Origin: Pontederia crassipes
Taxonomy: Eukaryota > Streptophyta > Magnoliopsida > Commelinales > Pontederiaceae
Length of the DNA: 64,000 nucleotides
Assembly: GCA_030549335.1 (NCBI GenBank)
Contig: CM060187.1
Span: 7,936,001-8,000,000 of the forward strand
Direction: 5' to 3'
The notes under the pieces are model-generated. The model had not been told where the DNA came from. It did not search any database and saw nothing but the letters and a program-made list of their open reading frames with translations. A program made the translations under genes and the position numbers. Within the stretch, counting starts at the first letter, position 1, and every line of letters starts with the position of its first letter. Positions 34,431-48,818 of this stretch are shown piece after piece.

Positions 34431-37400
34431 ATGCATCAACATGCACAAAGTTGCCAAAAATTTTGCATCTTTTGGCCTTCTTTGTGGAAAACGTGCGTAA
34501 AAGGCGCAAAATAGTGACATGTGAATTTTCGCACCCCGACCAATTTTTTCTCGACTCCATTTTTTGTCCCAATCATCTCACAGTGCACTAACATGCATGA
34601 AAGCATCGAAAATTTCATGTATTTTGGCCTTCTTGATGGAAAATGCACGTAAAAGGCGTGACATGGCGCACGCGGATTTTCGAACCCCCGGCCATTTTCA
34701 CCTGAGTCCACTTTTTCGTCCCAATCAATCTCACCATGCATCGACATTCACGAAAGCGTAGAAAAAATCACGTCTTTTGGCCAATCATCTCACCATACAT
34801 CATCATGCATGAAAGCGTCAAAAAATTCATGTCTTTTAGCCTTCTTGGTGGAAGATGCGCTTAAAAGGCGCGAAATGGCGCACGCACAAATTTTCGCTCC
34901 CCCAGCCAATTTTTGCCCAAGTCCATTTTTTTATCCCAATCATCTCACCATGCATCGACATTCACGAAAGGATAGAAAATTTCGCGTCTTTTGGCCTTCT
35001 TGGTGGAAAACGCGCGTAAAAGGCATGAAATGACGTGACAACGGATTTTCGCACCCCGACCAATTTTCGTATGACCTCATTTTTTCGTCCCAATCATGTC
35101 AATGCATCAACATGCATGAAAGTGTCATAAATTGCGCGTCTTTTGGCCTTCTTTGTGAAAAACGTGCATAAAAGGCGTGAAACGGCGTGCACGAATTTTT
35201 GCACCCCCATCCAATTTTTGCTCAAGTCTATTTTTTCATCCCAATCATTCACCGTGCATCAACATGCACGAAAGCGTAAAAAATTTTGCGTCTTTTGACC
35301 TTCTTGGTGGAAAACACACGTAAAGGAACGAAACGGCGCACGCGGATTTTCTCATCCCCGGCCAATTTTCATCCAAGAGCATTTTTTGTCCCAATCATCT
35401 CACCATGCATCAACATGAATGAAAGCGTCGAAAAATTCATGTCTTTTGACTTTCTCGATCGAAAATGCGCTTAAAAGGCATGAAGCTGTGCACACACAGA
35501 TTTCCACACCCCCGGCCAATTTTCGCCTAAGTGCATTTTTTTCATCCCAATCATCTCACCATGCATTGACATTCCCGAAAGCGTTGAAAATTTCTCAACT
35601 TTTGGCATTCTTAGTGAAAAACACGCGTAAGAGGCGCGATATGGCGCTATAGAGGATTTTCGCACCCCCGGCCAATTTTCATCCGAGTTTATTTTTTCGT
35701 CCTAATCATCTCACCATGCATCAACATCACAACAGTGTTGAAAATTTTGCTTCTTTGGGATTTCTCGATGGAAAATGCGCTTAAAATGTGCGAACCGGCG
35801 CACGCACAGATCATCGCACCCCCGACCAATTTTTGCCCAAGTCCATTTTTTCATCCCAAACATCTCACCATGCATCGACATTCCCGAAAGCGTAGAAATT
35901 TTCTCAACTTTTCGCATTCTTTGTGGAAAACACATGTAAGAGGCGCAAAACTGTGCTATAGCGGATTTTTGCACCCCTGGAATATGTTTTTTTTGTCCCA
36001 ATCATGTCATCATACATCAACATGCACGAAAGCATCGAAAAATTCATGTCTTTTAGCCTTCTTGGCCGAAAATGCGCTTCAAAGATGCGAAACGGCCAAT
36101 TTTCGCCCGAGTCCATTTTTTCATCCCAATCATCTCACCATGCATCAACATTCACGATAGCGTACAAAATTTTGTCTTTTGGCCTTCTTGGTAGAAAACA
36201 TGCCATTTATGCACGAAACGACGCGATAGCGGGTTTTCACACCCCTGAAGAATTTTTGTCTGAATCCATTTTATTATCCCAATCATCTCACCATGCATCA
36301 ACATGTGCAAAAGCGTAAAAAATTTCGCGTCTTTTGGCCTTCTTTGTGAAAAATGTACCCCCAGCCAATTTTTCTCAACTCCATTTTTTCGTCCCAATCA
36401 TCTCACCATGCACCATTTAAAATGCACGTAAAATGAGTAACATGGCGCGCGAATTTTCGAACCCCCGACCAATTTTCACCCGAGTCCACTTTTTCGTCCC
36501 AATCATCTCAACATGCATCAACATTCATGAAAGCGTAGAAACATTTGCGTCTTTTGGCCGTCTTGGGGAAAAACACGCATAGAAGGCATAAAATGGCGCG
36601 CGCGCAGATTTTCGCACAACCGGCCAATTTTCCTCCGAGTCCATTTTTTCTTCCCAATCATCTCACCATGCATCATCATGCACGAAAGCGTTGAAAAATT
36701 CATGTCTTTTAGCCTTCTTGGTGGAAGATGCGCTTAAAAGGCGCGAAACGACGCAGGGATAGATTCTCACTCCCCCGACGAATTTTTGACCAAGTCCATT
36801 TTTTTGTCCAATCATCTCACCATGCATCGACATTCATGAAAGGGTATAAAGTTTCACTCTTTTTTCCTTCTTGGTGAAAAACATGCGTAAAAGCCGCGAA
36901 ATGACGTGACAACGAATGTTCGAACCCCGCCAACTTTCGTCCGAGTTCATTTTTTTATCCCAATCATGTCACCATGCATCAACATGCACGAAAGCGTAAA
37001 AAATTGCTCATCTTTTGGCCTTTTTTGTGAAAAACGCGCGTAAAGGTGTGAAATGGCGCGCGCGAATTTTTGCACCCCGTCCAATTTTCGCTCGAGTCCG
37101 TTTTTTCATCCCAATCATCTCACCGTGCATCAACATGCATGAAAGCGTAAAAGATTTTGCATCTTTTGGCCTTCTTGGTGGAAAACACACGTAAAAGGAA
37201 CAAAACGGTGCACACGGATTTTCGCACGCCCGACCAATTTTTGCCCGAGTCCATATTTTTGTCACAATCATCTCATCACCCATCAACATGAATGAAAGCG
37301 TCAAAAAATTCACGTCTTTTGGGTTTCTCGGTGGAAAATGCAATTAAAAGGCGCGAAGCGGCGCACACAGATTTTCGCACCCCCGGCCAATTTTTGCCCA

Positions 37401-40400
37401 AGTCCATTTTTTCATCCCAATCATCTCACCATGCATCGGCATTCCCGAAAGCGTAGAAAATTTCTCATCTTTCGACAGTCTTGGTGGAAAACACACGTAA
37501 GAGGCGCGATAGCAGATTTTCGCACCCTCGGACAATTTTCGTCCGAGTCCATTTTTTCGTCTCAATCATCTCACCAGGCATCAACATGCACGACAACGTT
37601 AAAAATTTTGTGTCTATTGGCCTTCTTGATGGAAAATGTGCGTAAAAGTGCAAAATGACACGAGCGCGGATTTTCGCACTCCCGGCCGATTTTCACTCGA
37701 GTCCGTTTTTTCATCCCAATCATCTCACCATGCATCGACTTTCACGAAATATTTCGTGTAATTTTGCCTTCTTGGTGGAAAACGCGCGTAAAAGGCGCGA
37801 AATGGTGTGATAGCGAATTTTCGTACCCCCCACCAATTTTCTTCGAAGTCCGCTTTTTCATCCCACCATGCATCAACATTCACGAAAGTGTAAAAAATTA
37901 TGCGTATGTTGGCCTTCTTGTTGAAAAACCCACATAAATGGTGCGAAACGGCGCATGCACGGATAATCGCACCCCGAGCCAATTTTCATCTGAGCCTATT
38001 TTTTCGTCCCAATCATGTCACCTTGCATCAACATACACGAAAGTGTAAAAAATTTCGCGTATTTTGGCCTTCTTGGTGGAAAACGCACATAAAAAGCACG
38101 AAATGGCTCATGTGCGAATTTTCGCACCCCGACCAATTTTTTCTCGACTCCGTTTTTTTGTACCAATCATCTCAACATGCAGGAAAGCGTAAAAAATTTC
38201 ATGTCTTTTGGCCTTCTTGGTGGAAAACGCGCATAGAAGGCGCAAAATGGCGCGCGCGGATTTTCGAACCCCCGCCCAATTCTCACCCGAGTACACTTTT
38301 TTGTCACAATCATCTCACATGCATCGACATTCACGAAAGCATAGAAAATTTCATGTCATTTGGCCTTCTTGGTGAAAAATGCGCATAAAAGGCTTGAAAC
38401 GGTGTGCGTGCTCATTTTTGCACACCCGGCCAATTTTTCTCGACTACATTTTTTTCATCCCAATAGTCTGACCGTGCACCAACCTGCACGAAAGCGTCGA
38501 AAATTTCATGTCTTTTTTTCCTTCTTGGTGTAAAATGCACGTAAAAGGAACGCAATGACGCGCGCGGATTTTCGCACCCTCGGCCAATTTTCGTCCGAGT
38601 CACATTTTCGACCCAATCATCTCACCAAGCATCAACATGAACGAAGGCATCCAAAAATTCATGACTTTTTGCTTTCTCGGTGGAAAATGCGTGAAACGGC
38701 GCACGAACAGATTTTTGGACCCCCACCTAATTTTCGCTCGAGTAATTTTTTCATCCCAGTGATCTCACCATGCATCAAAATGCACGAAAGTGTCAAAAAA
38801 TTCGCGTCTTTTGGCTTTTATGGTGGAAAATGCACGTAAAAGGCACGCACGAATCTTCGCAACCCCGACTAATTTTCTTCCGAGTCCATTTTTTGTCCCA
38901 ATCATCTCACCATTCATCAACATGCACGACAACATCGAAGCGGTGCATAAAAGGAACGCGCGTAAAAGGCATGAAACGGTGCACGCATATTTTCGCACCC
39001 CGGCCAATTTTCATCCGAGTCCATTTTTTCATCCCAATCATCTCAGCATGCATCAACATGCACGAGAGCATTGAAAATTTCGTATCTTTTGGCCTTCTTG
39101 GTGGAAAACATGCGTAAAAGGCTCAAAATGACACGCGTGCGGATTTTCGAACACCTGGCCAATTTTCACTCGAGTCCGCTTTTACGTCCCAATCATCTCA
39201 CCATGCATCGACTTTCATGAAAGCTTTGAAAATTTTGCGTATTTTGGCCTTCTTGGTGGAAAACGTGCGTAAAAGGCATGAAACGGTGCGATAGTGGATT
39301 TTCGTACCCATTTTTCATCCCAATCATCTCACCATGCACCAACATGCACGAAAGCATAAAAAATTTCACGTCTTTTGCCCTTCTTTATGGAAAGCATGCG
39401 CAAAAGGCCCGAAATGGCTCGCGCGCGAATTTTCACACATTCAGCCAATTTTTGCCCGAGTCCGCCTTTTCGTCCCAATCATCTCACCATGCATCAACAT
39501 TCACAAAAGCGTAAAAAATTTTCGCACCCCGGCCAATCGTCTTTGGTCCTTCTTGTTGAAAAACGTGCATAAAAGGTGCAAAATGGGGCGTGCGTGGATT
39601 TTCGCACCCAGCCAATTTTCGTCCGAGTCCATTTTTTCGTCCCAATCATCACACCATGCGTCGTCATGTACCAATGTGTAAAAAATTTTGCGTCTTTTTG
39701 GCCTTCGTAGAGGAAAACACGCGTAAAAGGCGTGAAACGACGCGAGTGCGCATTTTCGCACCCCCGGCCAATTTTCATTCTAGTCTATTTTTTCGTCCCA
39801 ATCATCTCACCAGGCATCAACATTCACGAAAACATAAAAAATTTCGCATCTTTTGGCCTTTTTGGTGGAAAACGCGCATAAAAAGCGCGAAACAATGCGA
39901 TAGCTGATTTTTCGCACCCACGGCCAATTTTTCGTCTGAGTCCATTTTTTGTCCCAAGCATCTCACCATGCGTCAACATGCACGAAAATGCCAAAAATTT
40001 GGCGTCTTTTGCCCTTCTTAGTGGAAAACACACGCAAAAGGTGCGAAACGGCGCACGCACAAATTTTCGCTCACCAGGCCAATTTTCGCCCGAGTCAGCT
40101 TTTTCGTCCCAATCATCTCACCATGCATCGATATTCATGAAAGGTTAGAAAAATTCACGTCATTTGGCCTTCTTGTTGAAAAACGCGCATAAAAGGTGCG
40201 AAACGGCACGTGCACAGGTTTTCACACCCTGGCTAATTTTTGTCCGAGTCCATTTTCTCGTACCAATCATCCCATCATGCATCAACATGCACGAATGTGT
40301 CAAAAGTTTCACATCTTTTTTGCCTTCCTGGAGGAAAACTTGCATAAAAGGCATGAAACATCGGGGATGCGGATTTTCGCACCCCTGGCCAATTTTTGTT

Positions 40401-43400
40401 CAAGTCCATTTTTTCATCATAATCTTGCTTACGAAAGCGTAAAAAATTTTGCGTCTTTTGGCTTTTTTGGTGGAAAATGCACATTAAAGGCGCGAAACAG
40501 TGCGCACGCGAATTTTTGCACCCCGGCAATTTTTCTCGACTCCATTTTTTCGTCCCAATCATCTCACCGTCCACCAACATGCACGAAAGCGTCAAAAATT
40601 TCATGTCTTTTGGCCTTCTTGGTGGAAAATGCATGTAAAAGGCGTGACATGGCGCGCGTGGATTTTTGAACCCCGGCCAATTTTCACCCGAGTCCAATTT
40701 TTCATCACAATCATCTCACCGTGCATCGATATTCATGAAAGGTTAGAAAAATTCACATCATTTGGCCTTCTTGTTGAAAAACGCACATAAAAGGTGCAAA
40801 ATGGCGCGTGCACGGATTTTCACACCCTGGCTAATTTTCGTCCGAGTCCATTTTCTCGTCCCAATCATCCCATCATGCATCAACATGCACGAATGTGTCA
40901 AAAGTTTCACATCTTTTTGGCCTTCCTGGAGGAAAACTTGCATAAAAGGCATGAAACAGCGGGGATGCGGATTTTCGCACCCCTGGCCAATTTTTGTTCA
41001 AGTCCATTTTTTCATCATAATCTTGCTTACGAAAGCGTAAAAAATTTTGCATCTTTTGGCTTTTTTGGTGGAAAATGCACATTAAAGGCGCGAAACAACG
41101 TGCACGCGAATTTTTGCACCCCCAATAATTTTTCTCGACTCCATTTTTTTGTCCCAATCATCTCACCGTCCACCAACATGCACGAAAGCGTCGAAAATTT
41201 CATGTCTTTTGGCCTTCTTGGTGGAAAATGCATGTAAAAGGCGTGACATGGCGTGCGTGGATTTTTGAACCCCGGCCAATTTTCACTCGAGTCCAATTTT
41301 TCGTCACAATCATCTCACCGTGCATCGACATTCACGAAAGCATAGAAAATTTCACGTGATTTGGCCTTCTTGGTGAAAAACGCGGATAAAAGGCGCGAAA
41401 CAGCGCGCGCGTAGATTTTCGCACACCCCCGACCAATTTTCCTTCGAGTCCATTTTTTGTCTCAATCATCTCGCCGTTCATCATCATGCACGAAAGCGTC
41501 AAAAAATTCATGTCTTTTAGCTTTCTTGGAGGAAGATGCGCTTAAAAGGCTCGAAACGGCGCATGCACAAATTTTCGCTCCGCCGGCCTATTTTTGCCCA
41601 AGTCATTTTTTCGTCCCAATCTTCTCACCATGCATCGACACTCATGAAAGGGTAGAAAATTTCGCGTCTTTGGGCCTTCTTGTTGAAAAACGTGCATAAA
41701 AAGTGCGAAATGGCAAGAGCACGGATTTTTGCACCCCGACCAATTTTTGTCCGAGTCCATTTTCTCGTCCCAATCATCGCACCAAGCATCATCATGCACG
41801 AATGTGTCAAAAATTTTGCGTTTTTTGGCCTTCTTGGAGGAAAAACGCGCGTAAAAGACGTGAAACCACATGCGTGCGAACTTTTGCACCCCCGGCCAAT
41901 TTTCGTTCGAGTCTATTTTTTCGTCCCATTCATCTCACCATGAATCTATCTAGATGCACGAAAGCATCGAAAATTTTGCGTCTTTTGGCCTTCTTGGTGG
42001 AAACACACATAAAAGGAGCGAAACGATGCACGCGCGAATTTTCGCACTCCCGGCCAATTTTTTCTTTACTCCATTTTTTTCGTCCCAATCATCTCATCAT
42101 GCAGCAACATGCACAAATGCATCAAAAATTTTGTGTCTTTTGGCCTTCTTGGTTGAAAATGCACGTAAAAGGCGTGACATGGCGCCCGCGGATTTTCGAC
42201 ATCCGGCTAATTTTCACCTGAGTCCACTCTTTCATCCCAATCATCTCACCATGCATTGACATTCATGAACGTGTGCAAAATTTCGTGTCATTTGGCCTTC
42301 TTGGTGAAAAACGCGCATGAAAGGCACGAAACGGCGCGCGCACGGATTTTCGTCCGAGTCCATTTTTCGCACCGCAAGCCAATTTTCGCCCGAGTCCGCT
42401 TTTTCATCCCAATCATCTCACCATTTATCGACATTCATGAAAGCATAGCAAATTTCGCGTCTTTTGGCCTTCTTGTTGAAAAACGTGCATAAAAGGCGTG
42501 AAACGGCGCGTGCACGGATTTTCGCACCCGCAGTCAATTTTTGTTCGAGTTCATTTTTCATCTAACAATGCATCAACATGCACTAAAGCGTCAAAAATTT
42601 TGCATCTTTTTGGCCTTCCTGGAGGAAAACACACATAAAAGGCACGCAACGGCGCATGCGCAAATTTTCGCACCCCCGGCCAATTTTCATTTGAATCCAA
42701 TTTTTTCGCGAAAGCGTTGAAAATTTTCCGTCTTTTAAACTTCTTTGTGGAAAATGGGTGCAAAAAGCGCAAAAAAATGCGCACGTGGATTTCGGAACCT
42801 CTGTCAATTTTTGACTGAGTTCATTTTTCGTCCCAACATGCATCAACATTCACAAAAGCGTAGAAAATTTCGTGTCTTTTGGACGTTTGGACGGAAAATG
42901 CATGTAAAAGGCGCGAAACGGCGCTTTCGCACCCCGGCCAATTTTTGCTCGAGTCCATTTTTTCGTCCCAATGATCTCACCATGCATCAAAATGCACGAA
43001 AACATCAAACAATTCACGTCTTTTGGCCTACATGGTGGAAAACGCATGTAAAAGGAGTGCACGAATTCTCGCAACCCCGACCAATTTTCTTTAGAGTCCA
43101 TTTTTCATCCCAATCATCTCACCGTCCATCAACATGCACGACAACGTTAAAAATTTTGTCTTTTGGCCTTAGTAAAAAATGCGCATAAAAGGCGTGAAAT
43201 GGCGCGCGGACGAATTTTTGCACCCACGACCAATTTTCACTTGAGTCTATTTTTTTCATCCCAATTATTTCACCCATGCATCAACATGCACGAAAGCGTA
43301 AAAAATTTTGCATCTTTTGGCCTTCTTGGTGGAAAATGCCGATTAAAGGTGCGAAACGGCGCGCGCAGATTTTTGCACCCCCGGCCAATTTTCTTGGAGT

Positions 43401-46400
43401 CCATTTTTTCGTCCCAACCATCTCACCATGTATTGACATTCACGAAAGGGTAGAAAATTTTGCGTTTTTTGGCCTTCTTGGTGGAAAAAGCGCGTAAAAG
43501 GCACGAAACTACGCGAGAGCGAATTTTCGCACCCCGGCCAATTTTTGTCAGAGTCCATTTTTTCATCCCAATCATCTCACCATACATCAACATGCACGAA
43601 AGCGTTGCAAATTTCGTGACTTTTGGCCCTCTTTGTGAAAAACGCACGTAAAAGGCGCAAAACGGCACGTGCGCGAATTTTTACAGCCCGACCCAATTTT
43701 CGCTCGAGTCTATTATTTCATCCCAGTCATCTCACCATGCATCAACATGCACGTAACCGTCAAAAAATTCGTGTCTTTTGGCCTTCTTGGTGGAAAACAC
43801 ACATAAAAGGCACGAAACGACGCACGCGAATTTTCGCACCCTGACCAATTTTTGTTCGAGTCCATTTTTTTGTCCCAATCATCTCCATTTTTTTTGTCTC
43901 ACCAAGCATCAACATGCACGAAAGCATTGAAAATTTTGCATCTTTTTGGCCTTCTTGGAGGAAAACGCGCGTAAAAGGCGTGCCTCCGACCAATTTTTGT
44001 CCGAATCCATTTTTTTCGTCCCAATCATCTCACCATGTATTAACATGCACGGAAGTGGAAAATACATGTAAAAGGAGCGAAATGACGTGTGCGCGGATTT
44101 TCGAACCCTTAGTCAATTTTCGTCTGTGTCCATTTTTTCGTCCCAATCAACTCAACATGCATCAGGATTCACGAAAGCGTAGAAAATTTTACGTCTTTTA
44201 GACTTTTGGGTGGAAAATGCATGTAAAAGGAGCGAAACAGCGAGTGTAGATTTTGGCACCCTGGGCCAATTTTTGAGTCCATTTCTTCATCCAAATAATC
44301 TCACAATGCATCAAAATGCACGAAAGAATAAAAAATTGCGTGTCTTTTGGCCTTCATGGTGGAAAATGCAAGTAAAGGGCGTGAAATGGCGCACGTGAAT
44401 TTTCGCACCCCCGGCCAATTTATTTTCGAGTCCATTTTTTCGTTTCAATCATTTCACCATGCATCAACATGCACGACAACGTCGAAAATATCGCGTCTTC
44501 TGGCCTTCTTTGTGAAAAACACTCGTAAAAAATGCGAAACGGCGCATGCGCGAATTTTCACACCCCCGGCCAATTTTCGCTCGAATCCATTTTTTTTATC
44601 CCAATCATCTCACCGTGCATTAACATGCACGAAAGTGTAAAAAATTTCGCGTCTTTTGGCCTTCTTGGTGGAAAACACATGTAAAAAGCACAACACGATG
44701 CGCGCACGGATTTTGTCAACCCCGGCCAATTTTCACCCGAGTCTATTTATTCGTCCCAATCATATCAACATGCATCGACATTCACGAAAGCGTAAAAAAT
44801 TTTGCGTCTTTTGGCCCTCTTGGTAGAAAATGCGCGTAAAAAGTGCTAAACGGCGCACCACGAAACATTTTTCGTCCGAATCCATTTTTGCGTCCCAATC
44901 ATCTCACCATTTATCAATATGCATGAAAGCATCGAAAATTTCCCGTCTTTTTGCCTTCTTTGTGGAAAGCGTGCACGCAATGGCGCACACACGAATTTTC
45001 ACACCCTGGCCAATTTTTTCTCAAGTCAATTTTTTCGTCCCAATAATCTCACCGTGCACCAACATACACGAAGGCGTCAAAACTTTCATGTCTTTTGGCC
45101 TTCTTGGTGGAAAATGCACGTAAAAGGCGTGAAATGGCGCGCACAGATTTTTGCACCCCCGGCGAATTTTCGTTAGAGTTCATTTTTTTATCTCAAACAT
45201 CTCACTATGCATCAACATACACAACAACGTTGAAAATCTCGCTTCTTTTGTCCTTCTTGGTCGAAAACGTGCGTAAAAGGCGCGAAACAGCGCGCGCGTG
45301 CAGATTTTCATACCACAAGAAAATTTTAACCCGATTCCGCTTTTTCATCCCAATCATCTCATCATGCATCGACATTGACAAAAGTGTAGAAAATTTCTCA
45401 CCTTTTAGCCTTCTTGGTGAAAAACGCACATAAAAGGCGAAAATTTTTTCTCGAGTCCATTTTTTCATCTCAATCATCTCACCGGGTACCAACATGCACG
45501 AAAGCGTCGAAAATTTTGTGTCTTTTGGCCTTCTTGGTGGAAAATGCACATAAAAGGCATGAAATGATGCACGCGAATTTTGGCATCCCCGACAAATTTT
45601 CATCCGAGTCCATCTTTTTCGTCCCAATCATCTCAACAGCCTTCTTGGTTGAAAACGCATGTAAAAGGCGCGAAACGACGCACGCGTGGATTTTGGCACC
45701 CCCGGCCAATTTTCGTTTGAATCTAATTTTTTCGTCCTAATCATCTCACCATGTATTAACATGCACGAAAGTGTCAAAAATTTCACATCTTTTTAGCTTT
45801 CTTTGTGGAAAACACGCACAAAAGGCACAAAAAGACGTGCGTGCAGATTATCGAACCCCGATTAATTTTTGCCCGAGTCCATTTTTTCCTCCCAATCAAC
45901 TCACCATGCATCAACATTCACGAAAGCGTAAAAAATGATGCGTCATTTGGACTTTTGGGTGGAAAATACATGTAAAAGACGTGAAATGGCACGTGCAGAT
46001 TTTCGCACCCTCGGCCAATTTTTGCCCGAGTCCATTTTTTTGTCTTCTTGGTGGGAAACACATGTAAAAGAAATGAAATGGCGCGCGTGGATTTTCGCAC
46101 CGCCGGCCAATTTTTTTCCGAATCTATTTTTTCGTCCCAATCATCTCACCATGCATCAACATGCACGAAAGCGTCGAAAATTTTGCTTCTTTTGGCCTTC
46201 TTGTTGGAAAACACATGTAAAAGGCGCGAAACGTCACGCACGAATTTTGGCAACCTCGGCCAATTTTCACCCGAGTATGTTTTTTGTCCCACTCATCTCA
46301 CCATACATCGACCTTCATGAAAGCGTAGAAAAGTTTGTGTCTTTTGGCCTTCTAGGTGGAAAACACGCGTAAAAGAAGCGAAGTGGCGCGATAGCGTGTT

Positions 46401-48808
46401 TTCGCACTTCCGACCAATTTTAGTTAGAATCCATTTTTTCGTTCCTATTATCTCATCAAGCATCAACATGCACTAAAGTGATGAAAATTTAGCGTTTTTA
46501 GCCTTCTTAGTGGAAAAGGCGCGAAACAGAGCATGTGCGAATTTTCGCACCCCCGGCCAATTTTTTATCAAGTTCATTTTTTCGTCCTAATCATGTCACC
46601 TGCACGAAAGCATAAAAAATTTCGTGTCTTTTGGGGCCTTCTTGGCGGAAAATGCAGGTAAAAGGCGTGAAATGGGGCACGCGAATTTTCACACCCCAAG
46701 CAAATTTTCGTCCAAGTCCATTTTTTCGTCCCAATCATCTCACCATGCATCAACATGCATGAAAGCGTTGAAAATTTTACGTCTTTTGGCCTTCTTGGTG
46801 GAAAACGCGCATAAAAGACGCGAAACGATGCGCGCGAATTTTCGCACCCCTGGCCAATTTTATTCCGAGTCCATTTTTCGTCCCAATCATCTCACCATGC
46901 ATCACCATGCACGAAAGTGTCAAAAATTTTGCGTCTTTTGGCCCTCTTGGTGGAAAACACACGTAAAAGACACGAAATGCCATGCGCGCGGATTTTCGCA
47001 ACCCCGCCCAATTTTCACCTAGTCCATTTTTTCGTCCTAATCATCTCACCATGCATCGACATTCATGAAAGCGTAGAAAATTTTGCGTCTTTTGGCCTTC
47101 TTAGTGGAAAACGCGCGTAAAAGGCGTGCAACGGTACGATAGCGAGTTTTCGCACCCCCGACCAATTTTCGTCCGAATCCACTTTTTTGTCCGAATCATC
47201 TACCATGCGTCAACATGCGCGTAAGCATCAAAAGCTTCGCATTTTTTGCCTTCTTTGTGGAAAACACGCGTAAAAGACGCGAAACGGCGCACATGCGAAT
47301 TTTCCCACACCGGCCAATTTTTTCTAGAGCCCATTTTTTTCATCCCAATCACCTCACCGTGCGCCAACATGCACGAAAGCGTATTTTGTGTCTTTTGGCC
47401 TTCTTGGTAGAAAATGCACATAAATGGCGTGAAATGGCGCACGCGGATTTTCGCAGCCTCGGCCAATTTTGGTCTGAGTCCATTTTTTCGTCCTAAATAT
47501 CTCACCATGCATCGACATGCACGATAGCGATAAAAATTTTGCATCTTTTGGCCTTCTTGTTGGAAAATGTGCGTAAAAGGCATGAAACAGTGCGTTCGCG
47601 GATTTTCGAACCCCCGACCAATTTTCACCCGAGTCCACTTTTTCGTCCCAATCATCTCACCATGCATCGACATTCATGAAAGCATAGAAAAAATCGCGTC
47701 TTTTGGCCTTCTTGGTGAAAAACGTGCATCAAAGGTGTGAAACGGCGCGCGCGAGGATTTTCGCACACCCGGCCAATTTTCGTCCGAGTCCATCTTTTCG
47801 TCCTAATCATCTCACCATGCATCAACATGCATGAAAGCGTAAACAAATTCGTGTCTTTTAACCTTCTTGGTGGAAAATGTGCTTAAAAGGCGCGAAACGA
47901 CGCACACACAGATTTTCGCTCCCCAGGCCAATTTTTGCTCAAGTCCATTTTTTCGTCCCAATCATCTCACCCTGCATCGTCATGCATGAAAGCGTAAAAA
48001 AATTCACGTCTTTTAGCCTTCTTCGTGGAAAATGCTCTGCGAAATGGCGCATGCACAAATTTTCACACCCCCGGCCAATTTTTGCCAGTCAATTTTTTTC
48101 GTCCCATCATCTCACCATACATCGATATTTCACGAAAGCGTAAAAAAATTTGCATCTTTTGGCCTTCTTGGTGGAATACACGCGTAAAAGGCGCGAAACG
48201 ACGTGATAACAGATTTTTGCACCCCTGGCCAATTTTTGTCCAAGTCCATTTTTCATCCCCATCATTCACCATGCATCAACATTCTTGAAAGCATCGAAAA
48301 TATCAAATATTTTGCCCTTCTTTGTGGAAAACGTGCTCAAATGGTGCGAAATGGCACGTGCGCAAATTTTTGCACCCCCGACAATTTTTGTCCAAGTCTA
48401 TTTTTTGTCCCCATCATCTCACCATACATTAACACGCACGAAAGCATACAAAAATTTGCATCTTTTCTCTTCTTTGTTGAAAATGCGCACAAAAGACGCG
48501 AAAATGGCACGCGCGCGAATTTTTGCACCCCCGACCAATTTTTGCTCGGGTTCATTTTTCATTCCAATCATCTCACCATGCATCAATATGCATGAAACAT
48601 AGAAAATTTCACTTCTTTTGGACTTTTGGGTGGAAAATACATGTAAAAGGCGCGAAACGACATGCATAGATTTTCACCCTCGGCCAATTTTCGTCTGAGT
48701 TCATTTTTTCATCCCATTCATCGCACCATGATTCAACATGCACGAAAGTGTTGAAAATTTCGCGTCTTTTTTTCCTTCCCGGAGGAAAACGCATGTAAAA
48801 GGCACGAA
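34431..48808. repeat. Tandem satellite array, ~153-bp monomer, ~94 copies
   Basis: The whole 14.4 kb consists of head-to-tail copies of a unit with these landmarks in order: ATGCATCAACATGCACGAAA, GTCTTTTGGCCTTCTTGGTG, GTAAAAGGCGCGAAACG, GATTTTCGCACCCCCGGCCA, GAGTCCATTTTTTCGTCCCA and ATCATCTCACC. Measured spacings, for example 46741 to 46893, are 152-154 bp. Two sequence types mix: 'catcaacatgcac' and 'catcgacattcac'. Some units are shortened (34735-34794, about 60 bp). Monomers are CG-rich in one segment and T-rich in another. Because 153 is a multiple of three and stops are scarce, long spurious open frames appear on both strands. No gene, other transposon or transcription signal was recognised inside. 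Confidence 0.97.
40130..41325. repeat. Duplicated four-monomer block within the satellite (2 x ~598 bp)
   Basis: 40130-40727 and 40728-41325 are nearly identical over their length and share the same oddities: 'gatattcatgaaaggttag' at the start, 'cttcctggagg' in unit two, and a truncated monomer with 'ataatcttgcttacgaaag'. Neighbouring monomers differ far more, so this is a recent higher-order duplication. Confidence 0.9.
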
Positions 48809-48818
48809 AAAAAGATTT

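Noticed and set aside
34436..48794. Dozens of open frames of 60-172 codons on both strands between 34.4 and 48.8 kb
   Set aside because: They are phase-shifted readings of one tandem monomer whose length is a multiple of three; identical motifs recur every 51 codons and no frame looks conserved over the others.
34431..48808. CRISPR-like array
   Set aside because: Repeats are 153 bp and directly abutting with no unique spacers, in a plant nuclear context.
34431..48808. CENP-B-box-like motif in the satellite
   Set aside because: TTCGCACCCCCGG has only superficial similarity and does not fit the required spacing and bases.
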